DNA of 64,000 bases, from positions 1 through 64,000 of the forward strand of contig DASXFW010000184.1 of assembly GCA_036489395.1 (NCBI GenBank). The letters run 5' to 3'. This DNA comes from JASHVB01 sp036489395 (GTDB lineage Bacteria > Pseudomonadota > Alphaproteobacteria > Acetobacterales > Acetobacteraceae). Shown piece after piece: positions 35,518-44,832 of this stretch. Under the pieces are notes generated by a model. The model was not told the DNA's origin. It saw only the letters and a list, made by a program, of their open reading frames with translations, and did no database searches. How positions within the stretch are numbered: position 1 is the stretch's first letter; each line of letters starts with the position of its first letter. A program made the position numbers and the translations under genes.

Positions 35518-37116
35518 ATGGACGGTTCGCGCAGGCGCATCACTCTCGACGACGCTGCCGCGTGCGTCGGCGACCTGTTTTCCGAGGTACTGCTGCGGGA
35601 ACCAACACCCGCGGAACACCGTCGCTGGGTGAACGCGCTGCGACGCGGCACCGCGCCCGCCACGATGCGCGTTGCGGTAATGGAATCCGAGGAATACCGG
35701 CAGCGCGACCCCGTCGCCAACCTGAAAGCCGCCATCCGCACCACGGGTTTGTTCGATGCGGCGTGGTACCGCGCGAACTACCGCGATGTCGCCGCCGCCG
35801 GCTTCGATCCGCTGGACCATTATTGCCGCCATGGATGGCTGGAACATCGCGCGCCGAACGCCTGTTTCGACGACGCGTGGTACCGCGCGCGAACCGGCAT
35901 TTCCGCCGAAACCGGCGCCCTGCTCGATTACGCGCAGCGCGGCGAAGCATTGGGTATCCCGCCAGGCCCCAATTTTGATCCGGCCGCATACCGCGCCGCG
36001 CATGAACTGGATGTCGCAACCGGTGCGCTGGCGCATTTTCTCCAGCATCCCGAAGCGACAGCGCCTCCGGCCGTCGTCGCAACCCCGCGCGATTTGTTCG
36101 ATGCCACCTGGTACCTTGCGACGTACCGCGACGTCGCGTCCGCCGGGCATGATCCGTTCGACCACTATGCACGGCATGGACATCTGGAAGGCCGCGCACC
36201 GAACCGGTATTTCGATCCGGAGTGGTATCGTGATCATCGCGGCCTTGGTACGGATGCCGACCTGCTGGCGGATTACCTCGAGCATGGCGAACAGGCCGGC
36301 ATCGCACCCGGGCCGCAATTCGATCCGGCCTGGTATCGGGCAGCATACCGCCTGGACGGCACAGAGAACGCGCTGGCGCATTTCCTTCGGCATCGTGGCA
36401 GCGGCGACGTCGCACCTTGTCCGCGGCTTTGGTCGCTCACGCACCGGGCAGGAGCGGATGCGGATCCGTTCCTGCCGTTTCTCGCGCCAAAGGATGAGGT
36501 TGATGCCGCCGCCGCAGATATCGCCTTGCTCGCATGTTCTGGCTTGTTCGATGCCAACTTCTACCAGGTGACGAACGCAGATGTCTTCAGCGCGGGCATC
36601 GAGCCGCTGGCGCATTTTTGCGCCTTCGGCTGGAAGGAGAATCGCCAGCCGAATTTCTATTTCAACCTGGCCTGGTACAGCGCGACGAATCCGGACGTGC
36701 AACGGCTGCAGGTCAACCCGCTGGTGCATTATTGCCTGGTGGGCGAGGCCGCGGATCGCCGGCCGGTGGTGTATTTCGAACCGGGCTGGTACCGCCGGAC
36801 CTACGGACTGGCAGCGGATGGGTCTCCGCTGGCGCATTACCTGGCGAACCGGCGGACGCAGAAATACTCGCCCAATTCTTTGTTCGATCCGGCCTGGTAT
36901 ATCGCGCATTGCGATGAAAAGCTGCACGCACGCCGGGACGTTTTCGCGCACTACCTTGTGGCCGGGATGCAAAAGGACGTGCCGCCATCGGCGCAGTTCG
37001 ATGCGGCCGCATGGCGGCGGCGCACGCGCGGCCGCGCGACGCGCCGGTTCCGCCACGGCCAATCGCCGGAGCGGGACAATCCGCTGGTAAGCTACATGCT
37101 CACACACTATCGGTAG
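35518..37116 (+). CDS. FD-x-x-WY tandem repeat protein with DUF4214-like N-terminus
   Basis: A 532-residue protein. Residues 1-65 resemble DUF4214 (DLFSEVLLREPTPAEHRRWV). The rest is about eleven repeats of 33-42 residues, each beginning F[DEN]xxWY (FDAAWYRANYRDVAAAG) and ending with HYxxxGxxEGRxPN-like segments; variants alternate in groups of three. No signal peptide or membrane segment. Single copies of the motif occur at the N-terminus of neighbouring glycosyltransferase-type proteins, including the gene at 33.5-35.3 kb. A role in recognising or docking glycan-synthesis or secreted substrates is inferred. No specific family function known to me. Confidence 0.75.
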   Translation: MDGSRRRITLDDAAACVGDLFSEVLLREPTPAEHRRWVNALRRGTAPATMRVAVMESEEYRQRDPVANLKAAIRTTGLFDAAWYRANYRDVAAAGFDPLDHYCRHGWLEHRAPNACFDDAWYRARTGISAETGALLDYAQRGEALGIPPGPNFDPAAYRAAHELDVATGALAHFLQHPEATAPPAVVATPRDLFDATWYLATYRDVASAGHDPFDHYARHGHLEGRAPNRYFDPEWYRDHRGLGTDADLLADYLEHGEQAGIAPGPQFDPAWYRAAYRLDGTENALAHFLRHRGSGDVAPCPRLWSLTHRAGADADPFLPFLAPKDEVDAAAADIALLACSGLFDANFYQVTNADVFSAGIEPLAHFCAFGWKENRQPNFYFNLAWYSATNPDVQRLQVNPLVHYCLVGEAADRRPVVYFEPGWYRRTYGLAADGSPLAHYLANRRTQKYSPNSLFDPAWYIAHCDEKLHARRDVFAHYLVAGMQKDVPPSAQFDAAAWRRRTRGRATRRFRHGQSPERDNPLVSYMLTHYR

Positions 37117-37125
37117 CACGCACGT

Positions 37126-37456
37126 TGTCATTGCGAGTTCCCTACCGGCCTGGCGGCTGACCCGCGCGGGATGAAGCGGCAGCCTTCCGTCATTGCGAGG
37201 CCGCTTGGCCGAAGCAATCCCGTTCGCGATCGGCTGCTCGTGACCGGATTGCTTCGGCCCTGCGGCCTGACAAGAAACAAGATTCCCCCTCCCCTTGAGG
37301 GAGGGGTTGGGGGAGGGGTGCGTACATCCACTGACCGCGGATGTACGCACCCCTCCCCAACCCCTCCCTCAAGGGGAGGGGAGACTTACGCTCCGGCCGA
37401 CGCCGTTTCATCCGGCGCGGGTCAGCCGCCAGGCCGGTGGCCAACTCGCAATGACA
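37126..37456. repeat. Composite palindrome: D-left, A, B, D-right
   Basis: D-left (TGTCATTGCGAGTTCCCTAC) runs to about 37186; module A spans about 37189-37273; module B spans about 37282-37386 (CCCCCTCCCCTTGAGGGAGG and inversion, with an extra GTACATCC arm); D-right (CGCCGTTTCATCCGGCGCGG to CTCGCAATGACAG) ends at 37456. It is the fullest composite in the window and lies just before the second hyuB. Confidence 0.9.
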
Positions 37457-37528
37457 GACGACATATTGCTACCGCCGCAGTTCAATGGTCCGATCCCCTC
37501 CCCGCCTGCCCCACCATCCGGCGCACCC

Positions 37529-39328
37529 ATGCAAGACGCGATCACCGAAGAGCTTTTCCGCAACGCCATCGCCGCGCTCGGCGACGAGATGGTGCTGACG
37601 ATCTATCGCACCGCCTATTCCGGCGTTCTGAAGAACATCATGGACTACAGCGCCGCGCTGTGCGACGCGCGCGGCCGGCTCGTGGCGCAAGGTCTCGCGC
37701 TGCCCGGCCACCTGTGCAGCATCCCCGTCGCGCTCCAGGCCGTGCTGCGCCATTTCGGCGACGACATCCACGAAGGCGACGTGCTGATCAACAACGATCC
37801 GTACGACGGCGGCATGCACCTGCCCGACATCTTCATCTTCAAGCCGTTGTTTGCGCCAGGGCCCGGTTCAACCCGGCCCATCGCCTATGCCGCGACGATC
37901 TGCCACCACACCGATGTCGGCGGCCGCGTGCCGGGCTCCAACGCGTCCGACAGCACGGAAATCTACGCCGAGGGCCTGCGCATTCCTCCGCTGAAACTTT
38001 ACGAACGCGGCCAACCCAACACGACATTGTTCCGCATCATCGACCGCAACGTGCGCCTGCCCAACCGCGTGCTGGGCGACATCCGCAGCCAGCTCGCCGC
38101 CTGCGAGATCGCCGCCCGCGGCATGGTCGATCTCCTCGCGCGCTACGGTGCCGATAGTGTGCGCACGCTGATGGACGCGACGATGGACTATTCCGAACGC
38201 CTCACGCGCCATTGCCTGTCCGAACTTCCCGACGGCGAGGCCAGCTTCACCGACTGGATCGACGACGACCAGATCGACGCCGGCAAGCCGATCAAGCTGG
38301 TCTGCACCGTACGCAAGCACGGCGAGAGCATGGAAGTGGACTGGACCGGCAGCGCGCCGCAGGTGAAAGGCGCGATCAACAACACCTGGAGCTACACCGC
38401 CGCGGCCAGCTTCACCGCGGTGAAGTCCGTGCTGTCGATCAACATGCCGAACAACGACGGCGTATTCCGCCCGATCAGCGTCATCGCGCCGGAAGGCACG
38501 ATCATGCACGGCAAGCTGCCGGCCGCCTGCGCCGCCCGCGGGCTCACCGGCTTCCGCGCGGTCGATTGCGCATTCGGTGCGCTGGCGAAGTTATATCCCG
38601 ACCGGGTCTATGCGTCGTCCGACGGCGGCAACACCGGCGTGACGATCGGCGGCTACGACAAGGCGCTGCGGCCATTCATCTATGTGGATTTCCTGTCGGG
38701 CTGCTGGGGCGGACGGCCGTGGGCGGACGGGCTCGATGGCAATACCTCGATGTTCGCCAACATGGCCAGCTTTTCCGTCGAAGTGATCGAGGCGGAGAAC
38801 CCGCTGGAAGTTTTGGATTACGAATTCGTCCCCGATACCGGTGGCGCCGGCAAATTCCGCGGCGGCATGTCGCAGCGCAAGACCTGGCGCATGCTGGCGG
38901 ACGAAGGGATTCTGCAAGTGCGCGCCGATCGCCAGACGCACCGGCCGTATGGGCTGCAAGGTGGCGGTGCCGGCGCGGCCGGCCGCAACATGCTCGACCC
39001 GGGATTGCCCACCGAAGAGAAGCTGCACGGCAAACTGACGATGACGCTTCGGCGCGGCCAGGTCTTCCGCCACGAACTGCCGGGTGCGGGCGGCTGGGGC
39101 GACCCGCTGGAACGCGACCTCGCTTTGGTCGCAAAGGACCTGCGCGATGGGTTGGTGACGATCGACGCGGCGCTGCGCGATTACGGCGTGGTGGCCAGCG
39201 GCGATCCGCCGGCGATCGATGCGGCGGCCACCGCGGCATTGCGGCAGTCGCTCCGGACGGTGAACGCGAAACCGCTTGAATGTCATTGCGAATTGCCACC
39301 GGCCTGCGGGCCGACCCGCCCTGGATGA
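37529..39328 (+). CDS. hyuB: Hydantoinase/oxoprolinase subunit B, second copy
   Basis: A 599-residue Hydantoinase_B protein. Conserved segments include LTIYRTAYSGVLKNIMDYSA, DVLINNDPYDGGMHLPDIFI, YAATICHHTDVGGRVPGSNA, IIDRNVRLPNRVLGDIRSQL and FVPDTGGAGKFRGGMSQRKT. Two starts are possible: this ATG (MQDAITEELFRNA) or one at 37451 that lies in the repeat end. The last 15 or so residues (CHCELPPACGPTRPG) are encoded by a D-left repeat, so the native tail was lost. Its likely partner subunit A lies at 46.6 kb, separated by a regulatory module. Confidence 0.9.
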   Translation: MQDAITEELFRNAIAALGDEMVLTIYRTAYSGVLKNIMDYSAALCDARGRLVAQGLALPGHLCSIPVALQAVLRHFGDDIHEGDVLINNDPYDGGMHLPDIFIFKPLFAPGPGSTRPIAYAATICHHTDVGGRVPGSNASDSTEIYAEGLRIPPLKLYERGQPNTTLFRIIDRNVRLPNRVLGDIRSQLAACEIAARGMVDLLARYGADSVRTLMDATMDYSERLTRHCLSELPDGEASFTDWIDDDQIDAGKPIKLVCTVRKHGESMEVDWTGSAPQVKGAINNTWSYTAAASFTAVKSVLSINMPNNDGVFRPISVIAPEGTIMHGKLPAACAARGLTGFRAVDCAFGALAKLYPDRVYASSDGGNTGVTIGGYDKALRPFIYVDFLSGCWGGRPWADGLDGNTSMFANMASFSVEVIEAENPLEVLDYEFVPDTGGAGKFRGGMSQRKTWRMLADEGILQVRADRQTHRPYGLQGGGAGAAGRNMLDPGLPTEEKLHGKLTMTLRRGQVFRHELPGAGGWGDPLERDLALVAKDLRDGLVTIDAALRDYGVVASGDPPAIDAAATAALRQSLRTVNAKPLECHCELPPACGPTRPG

Positions 39329-39428
39329 AACGGTCGGCGCCTCCTCGTCATGCCGACGAAGGTCGGCATCCACGCCTTTGCCAAGACGAGCACAGCGAGT
39401 CGTGGATGCCGACCTGCGTCGGCATGAC
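39281..39428. repeat. Composite palindrome: D-left, C
   Basis: D-left (TGTCATTGCGAATTGCCACC, GGATGAAACGGTCGGC) followed by module C (GTCATGCCGACGAAGG to CCTGCGTCGGCATGAC, about 39347-39428). It overlaps the 3' end of the second hyuB and supplies its final codons and stop. Confidence 0.85.
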
Positions 39429-39439
39429 GTAGGGGCCGT

Positions 39440-39832
39440 TCACGCCGCCAGCAAACGCTCGACTTCGGCGATCAGATCCTCGCCGGAGACGGGCTTCTTC
39501 AGCACCGGCCCCAGCGCTTCGCGCTCCACCCCGGGAATGTCGTACCCAGTGATGTACAGCACCTTGATGCCGCGCCGCCGCATGCGCGCCATGCGGGACA
39601 GCGCCACTCCGTTGACCCGGCTCGGCATCACGATGTCGGTCACCAGAAGGTCGATCGGCGTGTCGCTCTCCAGCGCCTCAAGCGCCGGCTGGAAATGCGA
39701 CATCACCTGCGCCGCGTATCCGGCTTTTTGCAGCAACCGCCCGATGGCAGAGCCGGAACCTTCATCGTCATCGACGACGAGAATGTGACCTCGCGGGCCC
39801 GCGCCGCCCGGCAGACGGGTACCTTCATTCAT
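39440..39832 (-). CDS. Single-domain response regulator (receiver)
   Basis: A 130-residue CheY-like receiver. HILVVDDDEGSGSAIGRLL gives the acidic pocket, LLVTDIVMPSRVNGVALSRM the phosphorylatable aspartate, and VLYITGYDIPG and LKKPVSGEDLIAEVERLLAA the threonine and lysine positions. There is no output domain. The start MNEGTRLPGG follows a GGAGA site on the minus strand. It is divergent from the stressosome-like module starting at 40.0 kb and is a likely phosphate partner of the hybrid kinases there. Confidence 0.9.
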   Translation of the reverse strand: MNEGTRLPGGAGPRGHILVVDDDEGSGSAIGRLLQKAGYAAQVMSHFQPALEALESDTPIDLLVTDIVMPSRVNGVALSRMARMRRRGIKVLYITGYDIPGVEREALGPVLKKPVSGEDLIAEVERLLAA

Positions 39833-40041
39833 GGCAAGGTCTCCAGGCACAGCGATCACCTCACGCAATTGCTATCACCTAGTGCGGCGAAATGCCGACG
39901 GCAAGTCCGAAATATTGCCTCCAGACTATCCCCGTCGATTGGCGACCGATCCAGTGTGGTGTAGCTGTGTTTCTCCACATGCCCCGAAACGCCTGAAACT
40001 TCTCTCGGGAGAAATAACAATGCCTGTCAGGCTGGCTAATC

Positions 40042-40914
40042 ATGGATCAAGATAGCGTTATCTTTCCGCTGATCGACCAACACTTTGACCGGTTGCGCGA
40101 CGATTGGCTCGCCTACCAGCGCCGCGACGGTGCCATTCGTGCCGGCCAGGATGCGCAGCGAGAGGCGGTGGACATGGCCGGGCGCTTCCTGAAGGAGTTG
40201 CGACGAGGCGCCCGCCAGGGGCGGATCGACACGATTTCCGTGGCAGACTGGGCGCCGATGCGCGAGCTGCTGCAGGAAGTATCCACGGCCCGCGTCACCG
40301 AAGGTTTCACCCCGTCGCAAACCGCGAGTTTCGTATTCTCCCTGAAGGAGCCGGTGTTCGAGCTCCTGCGCCGCGAGGTCGGCAAGGACGCCGATGCGCT
40401 CGCACGGGAAACGCTGCTGATCTCGCGTCTGCTGGATGCCCTCGGTCTCTACACGTTCGAGTGCTACTCGCGCACCCGCGAAGAGATGATCGGCCGGCAG
40501 CAGCAGGAGCTGATGGAGCTGTCCACGCCGGTGGTCGAGCTTTGGAAAGGCGTCCTCGCGTTGCCGCTGATCGGCACGCTGGACAGCCAGCGCACGCAGA
40601 TCGTCATGGAGAACCTGCTGGAGCGCATCGTCGGCTCGGAAGCGGAAATCGCCATCATCGATATCACCGGCGTGCCCACCGTGGATACGCTGGTGGCGCA
40701 GCACCTGATCAAGACCGTGTCGGCTGCCCGCCTGATGGGCGCCGACTGCATCATCAGCGGCATCCGTCCGCAGATCGCACAGACCATCGTGCATCTGGGG
40801 TTGGAGCTGAACGTGGTCTCCAAGGCGACGATGGCCGACGCCTTCGCGCTGGCGCTGCGCCGCCTGGGACGCACGGTGGTCGAACGCAGCGCCGTCCGCG
40901 TGCAGGAGAAGTAG
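40042..40914 (+). CDS. RsbR-like stressosome co-antagonist with STAS domain
   Basis: A 290-residue protein. An N-terminal helical RsbRD-type sensor half (about 1-155) is followed by TPVVELWKGVLALPLIGTLD and a STAS domain. The conserved DITGVPTVDTLVAQHLIKTV contains the threonine phosphorylated by the RsbT kinase in Bacillus RsbR, and TLDSQRTQIVMENLLERI the other conserved threonine region. It would assemble with RsbS into a stressosome. It begins the operon; a TAG-to-ATG gap of 5 nt leads to rsbS. Confidence 0.9.
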   Translation: MDQDSVIFPLIDQHFDRLRDDWLAYQRRDGAIRAGQDAQREAVDMAGRFLKELRRGARQGRIDTISVADWAPMRELLQEVSTARVTEGFTPSQTASFVFSLKEPVFELLRREVGKDADALARETLLISRLLDALGLYTFECYSRTREEMIGRQQQELMELSTPVVELWKGVLALPLIGTLDSQRTQIVMENLLERIVGSEAEIAIIDITGVPTVDTLVAQHLIKTVSAARLMGADCIISGIRPQIAQTIVHLGLELNVVSKATMADAFALALRRLGRTVVERSAVRVQEK

Positions 40915-40919
40915 GCGGC

Positions 40920-41309
40920 ATGGGCGACATCCCGATCCTGAAGATCGGCGATTGCCTGCTGGTTTCCATCCAGGTGGACATGCACGACCGCATGGCCATG
41001 GCGCTGCAGGACGATCTGACCTCGCGCATCGTGCAGACCCGTGCGCGGGGCGTGATGATCGATATTTCGGCGCTGGAGATTGTCGATTCGTTCATCGGCC
41101 GCATGTTGAACAGTATTGCGGCGATGTCGCGGGTGCTGGATGCGGTGACCGTGGTGGTGGGAATGCGTCCGGCGGTGGCGATTACGCTCGTGGAACTAGG
41201 GCTTGGCCTCACCGGCGTGCAGACCGCACTGAACGTGGACCGTGGATTGGCCATGATCCGCCGGATCATCGATGCCGATGAGCAGGCCGATGCAGATCGC
41301 GGCGGATGA
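40920..41309 (+). CDS. rsbS: RsbS-like STAS protein
   Basis: A 129-residue single STAS-domain protein. ILKIGDCLLVSIQVDMHDRM opens it as in RsbS, and IDISALEIVDSFIGRMLNSI holds the serine that RsbT phosphorylates. In Bacillus and other bacteria it forms the stressosome core with RsbR and holds RsbT until stress. The gene overlaps the next (RsbT-like) by 20 nt, indicating coupling. Confidence 0.93.
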   Translation: MGDIPILKIGDCLLVSIQVDMHDRMAMALQDDLTSRIVQTRARGVMIDISALEIVDSFIGRMLNSIAAMSRVLDAVTVVVGMRPAVAITLVELGLGLTGVQTALNVDRGLAMIRRIIDADEQADADRGG

Positions 41310-41694
41310 TTCGATGCCGGTGCGTACGTCCGAAGACGTCGTGCGGGTTCGCCAGGCGGTTCGTGCCCGCGCGGTTGCCGTCGGGTTCAGCCTGGTGGAC
41401 CAGACCAAGATCGTCACCGCTGCAAGCGAAATCGCCCGCAACACCGTCGATTACGGCGGCGGCGGCACTGCCCGCATCGAAGTGTTGCACAACGGCATCC
41501 GCAAGGGCGTGCGACTGACGTTCACCGACCAGGGCCCCGGCATCACTGACCTCGCGCGCGCTCTGACCGACGGCTACACCACCGGCAACGGCCTCGGCCT
41601 GGGATTGAGCGGCGCCAAGCGTCTGTGCAACGAATTCGCGATCCGTTCCGCACCAGGGCAGGGTACGGTGGTCACGATGGCGCGATGGAAATGA
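41290..41694 (+). CDS. rsbT: RsbT-like serine/threonine kinase
   Basis: A 134-residue GHKL ATPase-fold switch kinase. The N box is TAASEIARNTVDYGGGG, the G1 box FTDQGPGITDLARAL, and the G2 box GNGLGLGLSGAKRLCNEF. RsbT phosphorylates RsbS/RsbR and, once freed, activates a PP2C phosphatase. The ATG at MQIAADD overlaps the rsbS end; an in-frame ATG 18 nt earlier is an alternative. It ends in an overlap-like junction with the next gene, which begins at GTG 2 nt after its stop. Confidence 0.92.
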   Translation: MQIAADDSMPVRTSEDVVRVRQAVRARAVAVGFSLVDQTKIVTAASEIARNTVDYGGGGTARIEVLHNGIRKGVRLTFTDQGPGITDLARALTDGYTTGNGLGLGLSGAKRLCNEFAIRSAPGQGTVVTMARWK

Positions 41695-41695
41695 G

Positions 41696-42682
41696 GTGAT
41701 CGCCACCGTCGCCGATCCGAGCCAGGTCGCGCAGGCCCGCCGCCGCGTGACGGAATTTGCCGGCCAGGCCGGCGCATCGCAGGCGAAGCTGGATCACATT
41801 GCGATCGCCGTCACCGAACTCGCAACCAATTTGCTCAAGCACGCTGCCGGCGGCGAAATCCTGGCGGAACGATTCCACGACCGGGACGGAATCGGCGTGG
41901 ACGTGCTGGCGCTGGATCGCGGCAACGGCATGGCCGATGTCGATCGCTGCATGCAGGACGGCTACTCCAGCGCCGGCAGCCTGGGACAAGGGCTTGGCGC
42001 CGTCTCCCGTCAGGCAGACACCATGCGCATCTGGTCGCAGCCCGATCGCGGCACGGTAATCCTGGCGCGCTTTGTGCTGCAGGCGTCGCCAACCGCGTCC
42101 AGGCTGCAATGCGGCAGTGCTACGTCGGCCTATCCGGGCGAGACAGTCTGTGGCGATGCCTGGGCCTTTGCCGACACCGCGGCGGGGCCGGCGTTGCTGG
42201 TTGCGGACGGTACGGGCCACGGGCTGGAAGCAGCGCGCGCCGCGAACCTGGCCGTGGACATATTCTGCAAACACCCAGGCGAGACCTGCGAAGAACTGGT
42301 GCATCGGATGCATCGCGCGCTGGTGCCGACACGTGGCGCGGCACTGGCAGTCGCCCGCATTGACGCAGCGGCGCAATTGATCCGCTATGCCGGCATCGGC
42401 AACATCAGCGCTACGATGATCGCCGGCGGTGAGGTACGCCACATGGTGTCCAATAACGGCATCGCCGGCCACCTGTCGCCACGGGTGCGCGAGTTCAATT
42501 ATCCCTTCGGTGACCCTCCACTGCTGATCCTGCATTCGGATGGAATTTCGACGCGGTGGGACCTGAACGCCTATCCCGGACTGACGGCGCAGCATCCGTC
42601 GCTCGTTGCCGGCGTGCTGCTGCGTGACTTCCGCCGCGGCCGCGACGATGCGTCGGTGGTGGCGCTGCGCATGCTGCAATAA
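41696..42682 (+). CDS. HATPase-PP2C (SpoIIE-like) fusion protein
   Basis: A 328-residue protein, GTG start. Residues about 1-135 are a GHKL ATPase half (AVTELATNLLKHAAGGE, LALDRGNGMADV, GSLGQGLGAVSRQADT) and residues about 140-325 a SpoIIE/PP2C phosphatase (YPGETVCGDAWAF, LLVADGTGHGLEAARAAN, LLILHSDGIS). In stressosome systems RsbX- or RsbU-like phosphatases act at this step; fusing an anti-sigma-type ATPase to the phosphatase is known in some families. It may dephosphorylate RsbS/RsbR or an anti-sigma antagonist. Confidence 0.88.
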   Translation: MIATVADPSQVAQARRRVTEFAGQAGASQAKLDHIAIAVTELATNLLKHAAGGEILAERFHDRDGIGVDVLALDRGNGMADVDRCMQDGYSSAGSLGQGLGAVSRQADTMRIWSQPDRGTVILARFVLQASPTASRLQCGSATSAYPGETVCGDAWAFADTAAGPALLVADGTGHGLEAARAANLAVDIFCKHPGETCEELVHRMHRALVPTRGAALAVARIDAAAQLIRYAGIGNISATMIAGGEVRHMVSNNGIAGHLSPRVREFNYPFGDPPLLILHSDGISTRWDLNAYPGLTAQHPSLVAGVLLRDFRRGRDDASVVALRMLQ

Positions 42683-42693
42683 GGCTTGAATGC

Positions 42694-44832
42694 ATGGATG
42701 TCCGCATTCTTCTGGTGGCGATCGCTTCGGAAACCGACGTAGTGCTGGTGCGCAAGCGCACCCGCCGGCTGGCGGAGCTGATCGGCTTCGACGTGCAGGA
42801 TCAGACGCGCATCACCACAGCGGTTTCGGAAATTGCGCGCAACGCGTTCGAGTATGCCCGCGGCGGCCAGGTTGAATTTCGCCTGACCGACAACGCCCAT
42901 GCGCAGCATTTCGTCATCGTCGTGCGCGACAATGGGCCAGGCATCGCGGATTTGGATGCCATCCTGGAGGGCACGCGCCGTTCGCCGACCGGCATGGGTC
43001 TTGGCCTGCCCGGCGCGCGGCGGCTGATGGACGCGTTGACGGTGGAGACGCGGCCCGGCGCCGGCACGACCGTACGGCTGACCCGGCAATTGCCGGCAGT
43101 CGTGCCTCCGGTCACCTCGGAAGCGATCCGGCGGCTGACCACGCGGCTGGCCGAGGATGGGCCAGCCGACGCACTGGACGAAATCCGCCAGCAGAACCAG
43201 CAAATCCTGCTGCAAATGCAGGAACTGCGCGACAGGCAGGACGATCTGCAGCGGCTGAATGAAGAACTGCAGGACACCAACCGCGGCGTGGTCGCGCTAT
43301 ACGCCGAGTTGGATGAGCGCGCCGATCACCTGCGCCGCGCCGACGAACTCAAATCCAAGTTCCTGTCGCACATGAGCCATGAATTCCGCACGCCGTTGAA
43401 TTCCATACTGGCGCTGTCACGCCTGCTGCTGTCCCGCAGTGACGGGGCGTTGACGCCGGAGCAGGAGACGCAGGTGGAGTTCATCAGGAGGGCGGCGGAA
43501 AACCTTACCGAGCTGGTCAACGATCTGCTCGATCTCGCCAGGGTCGAGGCCGGTAAGACCGTCATCACGCCCTCGACATTCACGGCGGCGAACTTGTTCG
43601 GCACCTTGCGTGGCATGCTGCGCCCGCTGCTGGTGGGCGACGCGGTGGCACTGGTGTTCGACGAAGCCGCGGACGTTCCCGCGCTGGACACGGATGAAGG
43701 CAAGGTCTCGCAGGTCCTGCGCAACTTCATTTCGAACGCCATAAAATTTACCGAGCACGGCGAGGTCCGTATCGGCGCAACCGCCGACGCCGAGGCCGAT
43801 ACTGTCACTTTTCACGTGCGCGATACCGGCCTCGGCATCGCGGCAGCCGATCTGGAGATCATCTTTCAAGAGTTCGGTCAGGTATCGAACAAATTGCAAG
43901 CGCGGGTGAAGGGCACGGGACTGGGGCTGCCGCTCGCACGGAAACTTACGGAATTGCTGGGTGGACACATCGGCGTCGAAAGCAAACCCGGGGTCGGCTC
44001 GACGTTTTCCGTCACATTGCCGCGCGTCTATCGGACACCCGCCGAGGCGGATGATATAGAACAACGGTTGCAACTCGAACCAGGAAAGATTCCTGTGCTC
44101 CTGGTCGAAGACGATCCCGCCGATGCCTTCGTCGTGGAGCGTGTTCTGGCCGATTCGGCGTATCAACCTCTGGTGTGCCGTTCGATCCGAGAGGCAGAAC
44201 ATGCACTTAGCCGTTTCCGGCCCGTCGTGATCCTGCTGGATGTATTGCTCGGGACCGAGGAAAGCTGGCGATTGCTGCTGCGGCTGCGCGAAAGCGAAGC
44301 GGTGTCGGACGTTCCGATGGTGGTGATGTCCTCGGCCGGCGATGAACGGAAGGCCCTCAATCTCGGCGCCGATGAATATCTTGCCAAACCGATCGACGGC
44401 GATGTCCTGCTGGACCTGCTGAACCGGCTGACCGGCCAACAGGCCGTCACCAAGGTCCTGGCGGTCGATGACGAAGAGGTGACCCTGTACCTTGTGCGAC
44501 AGTTGTTGCCGCGCAGCCGTTACAGCGTACTGACCGCTCGCGATGGCCAGGAGGGCCTGCAACAGCTTGCCGCCGCGCGGCCGGACATCATTTTGTTTGA
44601 TCTTAACATGCCGGGAATGAACGGATTCGAATTTCTCCAGCGGCTCCGCGGGACGCCGGCCTACGCCGACATTCCCGCTGTCGTGCTGACCTCGGGGGGC
44701 CCGCGGCAGATCGAGCAAATCCCTGCCCATTCGGTTTCCGGAATCCTGTCCAAGGGCGAACTCTCCGCCACAACGCTGGCCGATCTCATCGAGACGGTGT
44801 TGCTCCAGACGGAAGCGGTGGGGGCCAGATGA
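42694..44832 (+). CDS. Hybrid sensor kinase with N-terminal RsbT-like ATPase domain
   Basis: A 712-residue protein. Residues 1-135 repeat the GHKL switch-kinase fold (TAVSEIARNAFEYARGG, VVRDNGPGIADLDAI, GMGLGLPGARRLMD). A coiled coil (about 160-215) leads to the HisKA domain (KSKFLSHMSHEFRTPLNSIL, H229), the HATPase (DTGLGIAAADLEIIFQEFGQ, KGTGLGLPLARKLTELLGG), then two receivers (LLVEDDPADAF ... LLDVLLG, and LAVDDEEVTLY ... FDLNMPGMNGF). The RsbT-like head on a histidine kinase suggests it reads the stressosome state and relays it to phosphate transfer. It overlaps the next kinase by 4 nt. Confidence 0.92.
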   Translation: MDVRILLVAIASETDVVLVRKRTRRLAELIGFDVQDQTRITTAVSEIARNAFEYARGGQVEFRLTDNAHAQHFVIVVRDNGPGIADLDAILEGTRRSPTGMGLGLPGARRLMDALTVETRPGAGTTVRLTRQLPAVVPPVTSEAIRRLTTRLAEDGPADALDEIRQQNQQILLQMQELRDRQDDLQRLNEELQDTNRGVVALYAELDERADHLRRADELKSKFLSHMSHEFRTPLNSILALSRLLLSRSDGALTPEQETQVEFIRRAAENLTELVNDLLDLARVEAGKTVITPSTFTAANLFGTLRGMLRPLLVGDAVALVFDEAADVPALDTDEGKVSQVLRNFISNAIKFTEHGEVRIGATADAEADTVTFHVRDTGLGIAAADLEIIFQEFGQVSNKLQARVKGTGLGLPLARKLTELLGGHIGVESKPGVGSTFSVTLPRVYRTPAEADDIEQRLQLEPGKIPVLLVEDDPADAFVVERVLADSAYQPLVCRSIREAEHALSRFRPVVILLDVLLGTEESWRLLLRLRESEAVSDVPMVVMSSAGDERKALNLGADEYLAKPIDGDVLLDLLNRLTGQQAVTKVLAVDDEEVTLYLVRQLLPRSRYSVLTARDGQEGLQQLAAARPDIILFDLNMPGMNGFEFLQRLRGTPAYADIPAVVLTSGGPRQIEQIPAHSVSGILSKGELSATTLADLIETVLLQTEAVGAR

